A DNA stretch of 64,000 nt from the NCBI RefSeq assembly GCF_905404315.1, contig NC_066266.1, positions 4,037,501 to 4,101,500 of the forward strand. Direction: 5' to 3'. The position numbers and the translations under genes are program-made. Origin of the DNA: Leptidea sinapis. Lineage: Eukaryota > Arthropoda > Insecta > Lepidoptera > Pieridae. The notes below the pieces were generated by a model that made no database searches, was not told where the DNA came from, and was given only the letters and a program-made list of their open reading frames with translations. Positions 42,051 to 52,154 of this stretch are shown here, in pieces (the stretch's first letter is position 1; each line of letters begins with the position of its first letter).

Positions 42051-42300
42051 GTTCTCCTGGTGTCTATGTGGTAATACGTCGTGCGCTTGGAGTCAGAATA
42101 TATTAAGGTATACTCCCGCCATACTTAAGACAATCTCTCTTTAACTATGATCGCCTGGTACCAAAACAATTGTATTATGCTTCCTATCTCATTATCTCCC
42201 ATGTTAAATATTATGAATTGATGTGACTGCTCTTTTTACTGTCACTTTTTCGTTTCATCGACTTTCAAATTACAACGATGATTAAGAAGTTTTCACTCCA
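42051..42300 (-). repeat. Repeat family F, copy 1
   Basis: Reverse match of 45770-46025, including GTTCTCCTGGTGTCTAT, CGTCGTGCGC, GGTATACTCC and GATCGCCTGGTACC, then GCTTCCTATCTCATTAT. Copy 2 is uninterrupted where the Helitron sits here. Confidence 0.65.
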
Positions 42301-43239
42301 ATAGTATGCATATTTCTGTCTCATTCTTTGCCGGCTTCATCCTTCACATTTTTGTATTTGTGTCTCTTACCTGTCGTTTTTTCCGTTGCATCCGGTTTGA
42401 AATCACAACGATTCTGAGGAAGTTTCAATTCAAAAAATTTTTCTGACATCGTGGGAAGCGCGTATTGAGTCTCGCTTTTGTTTTATCTGTGTAGCCCATT
42501 ACGTTATTCATACAATAAACAACTATATCGCCTATCAAAAGTTCATATACAGATAACTTAAAACATTCATGCAAATTAACAACTTATTTCGTGGCAGTAA
42601 TGTTCAAAGTCTATTCTTTAAGCTCATTCAAAGTAAACATGCGCGTGGATGCAATCACGAGGCAAGAACATTTTGTTTTTGCAATTGAAATATAATTATT
42701 CAATAAAATGATTAAAAACGTCAATTTTGTTACACAATTTTGTTTATTTAAAAGGGCATTTACCTAAAATACGCCACCCCATTCTTTTAAAGTTTGGATA
42801 TGCTGTTATTTGGACAGCTTTTCACTGAACACGTTGTCATTGCGTGGTGTTGTATTCAAAGCGCGGTCGAAACACAACTGAATGAAAACTCTGCCTAATG
42901 GACGCGTAGGCAGAGTTTTGCTTCAAACCAAATTTTTGAGCGGTTTTGTGAGTCTATTTGTTTATTGTACGTCAATGGTGTCACCTTATAGTTATATTAA
43001 GAGCCTACCTGAAAAAAAAGAATTTTGATTTATTTATTCCAATAAAAATTCTACGCATTTGAATACGAGATTGACACCGAAAGTTTTTATAACTCGTCCT
43101 TTGAATACAAAATAATAAGAAATATATGTTGAAATTTTGAAAATGGAACTCGTTGCCAATATTATCGATTATGTATTTAACTAATTTGTTTGTTTGTATT
43201 CCGATGTGCCGGCAAATTGAAAGTTGTCTGTATCACTTC
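42301..43239. other. Unassigned DNA with one strong hairpin
   Basis: At 42370-42435 a block (TTTTCCGTTGCATCCGG ... CACAACGATTCTGAGGAAGT) repeats a diverged version of 42248-42300, so there is an old tandem duplication. Otherwise only the hairpin at 42885-42919 stands out. Confidence 0.4.
42885..42919. repeat. Perfect 13 bp hairpin
   Basis: AAAACTCTGCCTA at 42885-42897 and TAGGCAGAGTTTT at 42907-42919, with a nine-base loop. No terminator or RNA context suggests a role. Confidence 0.85.
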
Positions 43240-43310
43240 ATTATATTCAAAATAGGATTTTAAATCACTTAATGAACGTCAAAAAGCTACCATCCATCTG
43301 AAATAGTATA
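43240..43310 (-). mobile_element. Jockey-like LINE (J3) 3'UTR fragment
   Basis: TATTCAAAATAGGATTTTAA, ATCACTTAATGAACGTCAAA and GCTACCATCCATCTGAAA match the antisense J3 3' end at 28760-28830. Confidence 0.65.
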
Positions 43311-43348
43311 ATGAATATATAATAGATATAAATATATATGAAGACATA

Positions 43349-43740
43349 GATTAAGGATTGGTATCCGCTTCGCTCCAACTAGATATCGAAGGCGTACTCG
43401 CATATGCGGCAAATAGGTAATTCTACGCCCATATTGGAGTACTCGTTTCTCGCACATTGTGTGACGTAGACATGCCAAATGTTTTGTTAAATTTGCTAAT
43501 AGTTGAAACTAACATACGTTACGTAGTAAAACTTTGTAAAAAGAATACTACAAGAAATAAGAAAGACACTGGGATCATATATCAACAGTAAGTATTTTGT
43601 ATTTTATTAATTTCAATGTAAAATAACACAAAGCGTATGTTACAAAATTTGAAAGATCCCATTGAGTGTTAATATGCCACACACACAGGCACCTAATAGT
43701 TGCCGTAATAAAAAAGCTATTGTTCTTAGGTAGTGCTAGA
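43349..43740. mobile_element. MITE family G, copy 2, right end lost
   Basis: GATTAAGGATTGGTATCCGC, GCTCCAACTAGATATCG and a body colinear with copy 1 (AAGAAAGACACTGGGATCAT; TTTTGTATTTTATTAATTT), ending after TTCTTAGGTAGTGC, where the right inverted repeat should begin. Confidence 0.75.
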
Positions 43741-43898
43741 GCTAAGATTGAGAATAAGAAAAATATCTATTTATCCACGTATGTTCGTCATTTCTCTTGC
43801 TTATCAAATAGAATACGACAAAACAGGAAAACTACGATGAAACGTCATGTATAGTTTAATTAAGAATATTGCCTTGTTATGTTGCTTCTATCTTTTTA

Positions 43899-44205
43899 CG
43901 GCCGTTCCCAATATACTATCTACAGATAGAGATAAATTACTACCTTCTACTGTCAGTAATTAGCTATCAATAATCTGAAACTGTCCCAATATACCCGATG
44001 TCATTCTTAACGCCTTATATTGGGACGCTTGAATTGCAATTTCCATACAAACTTCTATCGCTGGTAAGCTATACGTCATTCCATTGACAGACAGCGTGTA
44101 CGGATAAGGTGAGTTACCATCGATAAGTTTATTGGGACAGAAAAGTCAACGATAGTTACGAGTTTCATCTCAAGTAAGAGATAGACTGAATATTGGGAAC
44201 GGCCG
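43899..44205 (+). mobile_element. MITE family C, copy 3, complete
   Basis: 307 bp from CGGCCGTTCCCAATATAC to ATTGGGAACGGCCG, flanked by TTA on both sides (43896-43898, 44206-44208). Inner pairs GTCCCAATATA/TATATTGGGAC and the ATAGAGATA/CTCTTACTTGAG-type arms allow folding along its length. Best-preserved copy of the family. Confidence 0.9.
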
Positions 44206-44300
44206 TTACAGATGTGTTGCTATCTTTTACAGAATATGAATCTATGAATTGGTACCTACGACCCACATAGTGGTAAGACTCTCGCTATTAAGTTAGAGGT

Positions 44301-44431
44301 AAAATTAATTTATTTAAAGGCCGGCAACGCTCCTGTGATTCCTCTGGTGTTGCAAGAGATAGTGTGCGGCGGTGATCACTTAACAACAGGTGACCCGTAC
44401 GCTCGTTTGTCCTCCTATTCCATAAAAAAAA
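44301..44431 (+). mobile_element. Family B 3' tail nested in SINE S1
   Basis: GGCCGGCAACGCTCCTGTGA, GGCGGTGATCACTTAACAAC, CCGTACGCTCGTTTGTCCTC and poly(A), between AGAGGT at 44295-44300 and 44432-44437, a six-base target duplication. Confidence 0.85.
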
Positions 44432-44532
44432 AGAGGTTCCATGTTCGGATCCCGGTAAGTGCTACTTGCATTGTAATTTGTTTGATAAATACGTTTGTTA
44501 ATTTCCGAGTTATGGATGCTTATTTGTATTTT

Positions 44533-44771
44533 TTTATAGGACGAGCAGAACGTTGCTCGATGCTCATTGATACGCCCTGGCCATTACCATGCAGTGCCTT
44601 TCAGGATTCTTGAAAAAACCCAAAAACTTCTGAGTGGCACAATTGCGCATGTCTCCATGAGACATAAGATGTCAAGTCTCGTTTGCCCAGTAATTTCACT
44701 AGCTACGGAGCATTTCAGACCGAAACACAATAATACTTACACATTACTGCTTCACGACAGAAAAAGGCGCC
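44533..44771 (-). mobile_element. Family A nested in SINE S1, 5' truncated
   Basis: TATAGGACGAGCAGAACG, then the family body to AGGCGCC, between GTATTTT at 44526-44532 and 44772-44778. Truncated at the same point (GGCGCC) as the copy at 12390-12668. Confidence 0.85.
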
Positions 44772-45239
44772 GTATTTTGATATGTTAAGGTAGATATGTA
44801 TATCGTATTAAGTATATCATGGTCTTGCAACCTATCGCCACAGGATATGCCTAGTTTGGGCAAGATAATTTGTGTAAAAGTTTGTCAATATATAAAGAAA
44901 CCTCAGTACAGTTATTTCGCTTAGTTATTTATCTTAAACAGAGTATGAATCAAGTCTTTAACCGTTTAAAGATAGATCTATAGCTTTAGTAAGACTAGAT
45001 TATGACCGTCTTTAACAATCGCTAATGTAGTGATTACATTAGCAATGGCTCATAATTTTATCATAAGTAACTGGGAGAGTTTCTTGCGACGTTTCTTTTC
45101 TCTCGACGAAGTGATCGTCATGATTAACGTACATAGCTCGACAAATTAATTTTGCAATAAGTAAAAAATTACTAATAGCATAAAATATATACATGCTTTA
45201 AACAAATAAAGGCAACCATCTTAAGCTACCCTTTTTGTA

Positions 45240-45375
45240 ACGTATCATTGAACTTAGCGTACACCTTCGTTAAAGACCGGCAACGCTCCTGTGATTCCTC
45301 TGGTATTGCAAGAGAATGTGAGCGGCGGTGATCACTTAACACCAGGCACGTTCGTTAGTCCTCCTTTTCCATAAA
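45240..45375 (+). mobile_element. Family B 3' tail
   Basis: GTACACCTTCGTTAAAGACC, GGCAACGCTCCTGTGATTCC, GAGCGGCGGTGATCACTTAA and CTCCTTTTCCATAAAAAA: the last ~130 bases with poly(A). Confidence 0.8.
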
Positions 45376-45654
45376 AAACATAAAAACAAGTATTCCTTTT
45401 AAGTGGCGTATCTATTCTGTTTTATTTTTTATATATCTACTCTTAACAATTTTTTAGCTGTGGGAAATTATAAATAAATATAAAAATAAGTAAGATTAAT
45501 GAAACCGTTATTAAATGTAACTTCTGAAGATGTTTGAGCTAGATTCTTGATATTATAACTTCTTGTATTTGATCGAAGTTAGATACAAGTATAACTTAAG
45601 TTGTAACATTGACCCAAATATAATAAAACAACTTCGTAATTAAGTTGTACTGTT

Positions 45655-45690
45655 ATATATATTATATATATATATATATATATATTAATG
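45655..45690. repeat. TA microsatellite
   Basis: More than a dozen TA units, imperfect at the left edge. Confidence 0.85.
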
Positions 45691-45769
45691 TTAGATTTAA
45701 TGTAATAACTTATATGAGGTAATAATCAAATGTTAGTAATCAAATGTTCTCCTAAGCAATTTTCTTAGA

Positions 45770-46130
45770 ATTTTTGAAGTGAAAACCTCAAAAATTAGGA
45801 TCGTTGAGATTTGAAACTCGATGAACGAAAAATAAAATGAAAAGACAGATATATAAATTCATCAGATTTAACGTGGTGGAAAATGAGAAAGGAAGCATTA
45901 TACAGAGTTATGGTACCAGGCGATCACAGTTGAAGAAGAGATTGTCTTATGTATGACGCGAGTATACTCTAATATATTCCGATTTCTTGCGCACGACGGA
46001 TTACTATATAGACACCAGGAGAACATAACTATGGTAGCAGTGATAGTAATGTCTTTCATGGCGGTTTCATGTGTCATTCATCACATCATCAACATGTACC
46101 AGGACTTCATATGCAGTTTAGAGGTTCATG
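45770..46130 (+). repeat. Repeat family F, copy 2, uninterrupted
   Basis: Contains GGTACCAGGCGATCACAGTT, GCGCACGACG and GACACCAGGAGAACATAACT. Serves as the empty-site reference for the Helitron at 41963-42049. The 66-codon frame here is not conserved in copy 1. Confidence 0.65.
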
Positions 46131-46281
46131 CAAAATGCAGGTTGCACTTCTGACATGTTTACTTTGTGTACAAGATAAGACCTTGACACAAGGCACAAAC
46201 AACACTAGCTAAGCTGGAAGTCAATGTTCTAGAATTTGTAATAACTGAAGACTTGTCTTTGCCCTAGCCCCGATCTACCAG

Positions 46282-46575
46282 TGGGAGGTTCCTTTGCAAA
46301 GGAAGCCGGCTAGTTTATGGGTACCACAACGGCGCCTATTTCTGCCGTGAAGCAGAAATGTGTAAGCAATACTGTGTTTCTGTCTTAAGGGCGCCGTAGC
46401 TAGTGAAATTATTGGACAAATGAGACTTAACATCTTATGTCTCAAGATGACAAGCGCAGATGTAGTGGCGCTCAGAATTTTCGGGTATTTCAAGAATCCT
46501 GAGCGGCACAGCATTATAATGGGTTGGGCGTATCAATTATCATCAGCTGAACGTCCTTATTTTCATTAAAAAAAC
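46282..46575 (+). mobile_element. Family A retroposon, full length
   Basis: TGGGAGGTTCCTTTGCAAAG, GGTACCACAACGGCGCC, GCTCAGAATTTTCGGGTATT and CTGAACGTCCTTATTTTCAT with a closing poly(A) at 46566-46573. Confidence 0.85.
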
Positions 46576-46992
46576 CTTCTTTATATTTCTTCTTATATTT
46601 CTTAACCTTTATAATAAAACAAAGATCCTAATTCAATCCAATCTTGATAAATATCTCATTAATAAGTCGTTCGCTGATCCTATATTAGAAGCTATTGTAA
46701 GAAGCTCTTATCTTATTATATTTATTATCTAACAATTAATTAGTATTCTGAGGAGGGAGGCAATTAAATTCATGAAACATTCGTGGATTTATTGAGCGTT
46801 ACTTTACGCCATTTTCCTAAAATCTTTGAGAGATTGTAATACAGATTCGTTGATTTTGTCTATGAAATAGATAGAATATACTTGGAGCGCGATGCTCTTA
46901 GTAGAACATCTTCCTTACTAGCGTTTATTCATGCAAATTTCTCGTGAGATACACGTAGGGCTGTCGAAAATGTGTCTACGAGTAAATCTTCA
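46576..46992. other. Unassigned DNA
   Basis: AT-rich, nothing recognised on either strand. Confidence 0.35.
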
Positions 46993-47003
46993 ACTTATTT
47001 TGC

Positions 47004-47250
47004 TTTTTTTCCTGGAATAGGAGGACAAACGAGCGTACGGGTCACCTCTTGTTAAGTGATCACCGCCGCCCACAATCTCTTGCAACACCAGAGGAATCAC
47101 AGGACACTCAGGACTATTAAAAAACCCAAATTTCTGAGCGGCACTATAATTGCGCTTGTCATCTAGAGTCGTAAGATGTTAAGTCTCATTTGCCCAGTAA
47201 TTTCACTAGCTACGGCGCCCTTCAGACCAAAACACAATAATGTTTACTTA
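47004..47250 (-). mobile_element. Chimeric retroposon: family A body with family B tail
   Basis: On the minus strand, family A runs 47250-47105 (CATTATTGTGTTTTGG to AATAGTCCTGAGTG), then changes at 47104 to the family B tail (TCCTGTGATTCCTCTGGTG to CTATTCCAGG) with poly(A) at 47010-47004. One orientation, one poly(A), no gap; CCTG is present in both parents at the switch point. Confidence 0.85.
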
Positions 47251-47283
47251 ACTATTTGAAAAATTATTAATAATAATTTAATA

Positions 47284-47918
47284 CTAGCTGACCTGGCAAA
47301 CGTTGTTTTGCCATATAAATTATACATGTAAACCTTCCTTAAGTTTCAACGGTCGAATAGTTTAGGAGTTAAAAGGCATAAAAAGGCATAAAAGGCATTT
47401 ATTTTCTCAAAATTTATTCCTTTACAATTATTTTTGATGTCGTTTCTAATAACTACTTGATACTACTACCGATTCGGAAACAAATGGCGCTCTCAGAGAG
47501 AAGAAGCAGTGCAAGAAACTCTCCCACCGTTCTTTTTTTGCGCTCTTTTCAATAAAAATATACAATATTGTTCAGTTATTTCTATCGCTATAAAATAATC
47601 ACAATCTAGTCCTAGGCTGTCCGATCATTTATATATTCAGCAGTGGAGTAATAGGATTTACGACAGAGCCATTTTTTCATAAAACATTTAAATTTATTTA
47701 TAAATAATGCCTGAACAGTGGCTGGGACTTTATTATAGAAGTGTATACATAAATTTTATATTTATTTTTATATAAATTTACCCTTAAAGCTATTATGTAT
47801 CTTATGAAGCCTACTAGAATAAGTTATAAGCAATCCCTTATTTCTAGTGTTATAATAATGAAAATCACTAGTTATTAGGGAACATACAAACATACATTCT
47901 CTTTTATATATATATCGA
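47284..47918 (-). mobile_element. Helitron 5, split by a J2 LINE
   Basis: The 3' end on the minus strand is GGCAAAACAACGTTTGCC hairpin, AGGTCAG, CTAG (47284), then T. The other end, TCGATATATATATAAAAGAG at 47918-47899 (minus) followed by AATGTATGTTTGTATG, looks like a Helitron 5' end. The middle, 47371-47880, is a LINE. Confidence 0.7.
47371..47880 (-). pseudogene. Jockey-like LINE (J2) 3' end inside Helitron 5
   Basis: AGGCATTTATTTTCTCAAAA, GGCGCTCTCAGAGAGAAG and the antisense of the coding end (AAGCCTACTAGAATAAGTTA; TTATTTCTAGTGTTATAATA), colinear with 6700-6930. Possible target duplication AGTTA near 47366 and 47873. Confidence 0.75.
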
Positions 47919-48167
47919 CTGGCAGATTAAGTCAAAATAATTTTACTAATAAATTATTTTCTCGTGCTAGCCCTAACTGCTCTGTCGGCACGTAATGATC
48001 GCTCGCAAGTCCTCTGCCGCACTGCACCGCCTCTTACCACTTACGTCACACATTTATCAAGATATTATACTATCCCGGTTAGATAATCTGGATCTGACTA
48101 TGATGACGTCACATGGTCACTTTGGTACGGTGTGCAAAACAAACAACACTAGGATATTAGTGTAAGG

Positions 48168-48290
48168 ATTACCTAAGAACAATAGTTTCTTTATTGCGGT
48201 CACTATTAGATGCGTGGCATCTTGACACTCAACAAAGATGCCATCTTTCAAATTTTGTAACATACGCTTCGTGCTATTTTACTATACTTT
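48168..48290. mobile_element. MITE family G, fragment (reverse)
   Basis: CCTAAGAACAATAGTTTCTT, GCATCTTGACACTCAACAAA and ATCTTTCAAATTTTGTAACA match the right part of family G in reverse. Confidence 0.65.
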
Positions 48291-48446
48291 AGAAGAAGTT
48301 TGGGAGGAAAGTCAATTATATCCTTAAAATATAATCAACTACCTGACTCAACAATCAATGTTCTGTCCATAGAAAAAAAATATGTTATCCTTAAGAGATA
48401 GACATTTGTCATCGCAGACTTTTCGGTACACATATACAAAGTCATA

Positions 48447-48575
48447 AGAGGCATTTATTTTCTCAAAATTGATACCTTTAGAATTCTTTTTGATGTCATT
48501 TCTAATATACTAGATACTACTACCGCTACGAAAACAAATGGCGCTCTGAGAGAGAAGAAGCGAAGAACGCAATAA
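48447..48575 (-). mobile_element. Jockey-like LINE (J2) 3' end
   Basis: GAGGCATTTATTTTCTCAAA, TTTTTGATGTCATTTCTAAT and AATGGCGCTCTGAGAGAGAA, then a break. About 130 bases. Confidence 0.75.
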
Positions 48576-48639
48576 GATACACAATTCCACCATACATTAT
48601 TTTGTTATATTTCAAAAGGTTTATAGACAGCTTTTCCGT

Positions 48640-48865
48640 TAAAATCTCCCAGACGGCTTATTTTTTTAGAACACCTCCAACAAATATCGTTGATGTATAC
48701 AAAAATGTAGACATAAAAACAAAGCATACAGTAAAAACTAAAACTTTTCTCGAGAAACATTATATTGCTGAAAACAGCATGAAAATCGATGCAGTAGTTT
48801 TTGAGTTTATCGCGAACCGACAGACGCGGCGGAGGGCTTTGATTTATAATATGTAGTGATGTAAT
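48640..48865 (+). mobile_element. Helitron-like body fragment
   Basis: ACTTTTCTCGAGAAACATTA, GAAAATCGATGCAGTAGTTT and GACAGACGCGGCGGAGG resemble the subterminal body of lepidopteran Helitrons as I remember them. The 84-codon open frame across it is incidental. Confidence 0.45.
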
Positions 48866-48869
48866 GTAT

Positions 48870-49415
48870 GATTGTAAGTAGAATAAACATTTGTAGAAAA
48901 GAGGAATAAAAGAAAAATGTGTTAAAATTCTTTTGTGACATATTATATCATAAAAGATGACGCTCGATACACATATAAGGACATATTCGCAGTCTGATAG
49001 CGGAACGAAAACAGTGTGCTTAATGACAATGTAAGCACACTTCTCTCCTTAGTCGTGTATCAACTGTCACTGTCCGAATAAAACCTTAATTGAATAATTG
49101 TTTTACATTGCTGCTTATTGACCAAGAATATTTTAAACAACTGGAGCAAATGCAGCAATGTATAGATATAGCAGTCAAGACTTATTATAATTTCTGCCAT
49201 ATTCCATATATCTTCTAAGAGATACTAAAGTAAAAACTAAGAGATACTAAAGTAAAAAGTAGTTACGTAATTTATAGACCGCAAAATATCACGCAAGGAA
49301 GCAAATATGTTTTAATGATTTGTAGAGTGTTGAATTTTTTAAAAGTTTCTTTAGAAGCTCACTGTTCATAAAATTTAAACCTCGAAAAGTGAGTCTGAAA
49401 GAGATAATCTTTAAT
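48870..49415. other. Unassigned DNA with a short tandem duplication
   Basis: CTAAGAGATACTAAAGTAAA is duplicated at 49216-49258. No gene recognised. Confidence 0.4.
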
Positions 49416-49416
49416 T

Positions 49417-49520
49417 TATGCAAATAAGGGACGAGACGAGCAGGACGTTCAGCTGGTGGTAATTGATACGCCTTGTCCATTACAATGCAGTGCCACTCAG
49501 AATGTTTGGTTTTTCAAAAT
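49417..49520 (-). mobile_element. Family A retroposon, 5' truncated
   Basis: AATAAGGGACGAGACGAGCA, GGACGTTCAGCTGGTGGTAA and CCACTCAGAATGTTTGG, then a stop inside the hairpin. Confidence 0.8.
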
Positions 49521-49667
49521 GTATATGTATCGTTTACTTTCACCAAGCAAACATAAATGAATAAGATATAGTAATCTGTTTGAAGAGGAAGAATGACGTA
49601 ATCCTCCTCTGGTACCAGGCAAACATAAATATTATAGTGATCATAGAATTAAAATAAAATATCGTAT

Positions 49668-49970
49668 AGAGTAACTGGAAGGAAGGATGATAAGCAAAGT
49701 AAGAAGCGACAGGATAATACAGAAAACCATGATCACCGAAACACTCACACACGCACTGGCACTTAAATGGAAATGGGCTGAACATATTGCACGGCATATT
49801 GACAAGAGGTGGACTAGAGAAATTACACGTTGGAAGGGGCTAACTTTAGAAAAACGAAATGAAGGAAGACCAATAAAACGTAGGCTGATGACATTGCACA
49901 ATCAGCAGGAAAACAGTTGATGCAGAAAGCAGTTGACCGAAAGTTGTAGATGAAGTTCGAGGAAGCCTAT
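49668..49970 (+). pseudogene. RTE-type LINE C-terminus
   Basis: Reads SKVRSDRIIQKTMITETL, HALALKWKWAEHIARHID, RWTREITRWKGLTLEKRNEG, then after a frameshift IAQSAGKQLMQKAVDR and FEEAYTHIW. This is the end of an RTE ORF2 (KWKWAxHIAR ... EEAYxxxW). Distinct subfamily from the copies at 28435 and 58372. Confidence 0.8.
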
Positions 49971-50229
49971 ACTCATATTTGGTATCCATATCTCGAAAAT
50001 CTTAAAAAAATAACGATTGTACACACAACCTAGGTTAAGCCAATATTTCTCACAGAAACTAACAATATTTCAAATGTATACAATTTTAGAGATATGGAAT
50101 AATGGCTAGACTATTATAATTAAAGGGTAATCAACTTGTCAATTAAAATCAGTTCAGTACCTTTAACTCCAGATCCATTTTCCATTTCTCGTTATCTCGC
50201 TAAATTTCTTATTATCTTAGAGATGTTCT

Positions 50230-50515
50230 TCAGTATTGCACGCTGGGAGACAAACGATGCGATGGGAAGATGATTTCAAAAAGATTGCTGGACCAACATG
50301 GAGAAAAACAACTTACGACAGGAAAATATGGAAAGATCTGGAGGAGGCTTATGTCGGCGAACAAGCGAGCAATGATTAACATAAGATATAACATATATTA
50401 GGTAAAATATAATTATAATCATTAAGTATATTAAGTTGTAGCATAAGTTGAAAATGTACCTTTTTAGTTTTCTTGCAATAAAGGCTTCATTCATTCATTC
50501 ATTCATTGCACGCTT
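50230..50515 (+). pseudogene. RTE-type LINE 3' end with ATTC tail
   Basis: Reads RWEDDFKKIAGPTWRKT-like, WKDLEEAYVGEQASND, stop, a ~130 base 3'UTR with GCAATAAAGGCTTC, and five ATTC repeats at 50491-50510, the microsatellite tail usual for RTE. Confidence 0.8.
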
Positions 50516-50519
50516 TGCT

Positions 50520-52065
50520 TGTCCATGCTGTATATTGTAAGTTGTATAATATATATATCGCAGGGATATAATAATCACAGAGATTTGGTCAATTCCCCAA
50601 GTTAAGAAGAACTTAGGATGTAAAAGGGAGATAAGCGAGCTTCAGACTTGAGTCATACCCTGACTCGGATAGGTTAGGTGGAAGGAGATGGCGGGCCAGG
50701 CTCCTTTAATGGTTTCCTTTTTTAATTATTTGGGCTTCTATTTGGACTTTAAAGCAACTTTCATCTGTTTTAGGTAAGGTTACATTAATTTGATTTTTAA
50801 GATAATGGTGGAATTAACTTACCATAGGGGTAAGACCACACCCTCCATTTGCGAAACGATGCTAAATTTTTACCAAATTATTTCTAAGACTTATCAAATA
50901 AACCTTTTAATAACCAAAGAAAATACGTTTGTCGTTACGTGATATGACCAAATCACTGTTTTTATCATATCTCTGCGACGTATACACTTATATAATCTAA
51001 GTCTATGGTTAAGACCATAGACAGGCCTGTCTCACTCCCCATGTACGTATCCAAATCATGCCATGCCATGGCTACCCAGTAGGGACTCATGAGCTGGCAC
51101 GCGCACGCCCGAGTCTTGTTCGTCACCTACTTCACAGATACGACCGATATTTTAAAAATCGAATAACATAAAGAAAACAAAACATATTAAAGGTCATTGC
51201 GATCCAAATTTTAATATTTTCAGCTTCCTAAAGACGCTGTAACAATCTAACTTAAAGTGATAAATATTATTAAGAAATTACTAGTAGGTTCAATGGTTGT
51301 GTATCGTTTTTCATACTTTTGGTCTAAGTAGAGCCGACCCAAAAAAGTTATTTATTATTGTTAATATAATACCTTAGAGGCCGTGTGTAAGTCTAGCTCA
51401 CGTTATGGTTCTGTTTAAGCTCGTATGTAAGTACCTACCTATCTATTTAAATAATTCCTACTTTTTGAAGGAATAGGCTATTCTTCGAAATTTTAAAATA
51501 TATCAAGAAATGATCGTAAAGATTCGATAGCCAACTGGTACTTTTTATTCCTCAAAATAATTCCACTTTATGCTTAAAAAATTTTTTAAATTTAAACGAT
51601 CAATAATCGCGCCAAAAAGGGAGCCGCCATGATCGTGACGTCATAATAACATAAACAAAGAAACGTCAAATATCCAGTTATTCATTTTTCATTCATCATT
51701 TCCGTATCGTTGGTGTGTTGCTAAAAATGATATTATATTGTTTCTGCTGTAGTGACGTCACAAAATGTTGGTCGGCGTCTTCGGTCACGTAACATACAGA
51801 TAATAAAACTATGATTTTAATTTTGAAAATATAAATAAATCGAATGTTTTCTTAACAAATTAGTATTGAATCCGTATTTATTAGGTAAAAGCTATCTAAA
51901 TAGCCAACTTTCGTAATTTAGCCTTCCAATGCATATATAAGTTACTTGCATATGCAAGTAATGTAGGTTTGATAACGAAACAATATTGATACGCTAATGT
52001 CGTCAGAAGAGGCAAGAGTCACGCGATAGAAAGAGATGCAACTGTTATGTGAATAAAAGTGTAGG
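50520..52065. other. Unassigned DNA, sparse
   Basis: About 1.5 kb with no recognised gene or element. Noted: a perfect hairpin GTCTATGGT/ACCATAGAC at 51001-51022, and TGACGTCA-type CRE-like octamers near 51636 and 51754, which alone do not make a promoter. Confidence 0.4.
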
Positions 52066-52069
52066 TTAA

Positions 52070-52149
52070 GAGACCCCGCAAACAGCAGACTTTCGATCGA
52101 AACCAACCAAACTATCGGCCGATCAAAAGTCTGCAGTTTGCGGGGTCTC
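52070..52149. mobile_element. 80 bp palindromic MITE with TAA duplication
   Basis: GAGACCCCGCAAAC, then CAGACTTT, pairs with AAAGTCTG and GTTTGCGGGGTCTC; the loop is about 25 bases around CGATCGAAACC. TAA flanks it at 52067-52069 and 52150-52152. Confidence 0.8.
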
Positions 52150-52154
52150 TAATA

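Larger units (their letters stand above)
44247..44890 (+). mobile_element. tRNA-derived SINE (S1), copy 2, split by two inserts
   Basis: Head 44247-44300 (CATAGTGGTAAGAC; TTAAGTTAGAGGT), middle 44438-44525 (TCGGATCCCGGTAAGTGC; CCGAGTTATGGATGC) and tail 44779-44890 (AAGTATATCATGGTCTTGCA; GGGCAAGATAATTTGTGTAA) align in order with the intact copy at 11093-11335. The gaps are a family B tail and a family A copy. Confidence 0.8.

Noticed and set aside
48602..48856. 84-codon plus frame
   Set aside because: Overlaps Helitron-like body sequence, including the GACAGACGCGGCGG block; no conserved domain.
51600..51790. Promoter or CpG-type regulatory region with two TGACGTCA-like sites
   Set aside because: No adjacent exon or transcription-start context; octamers of this kind occur by chance.
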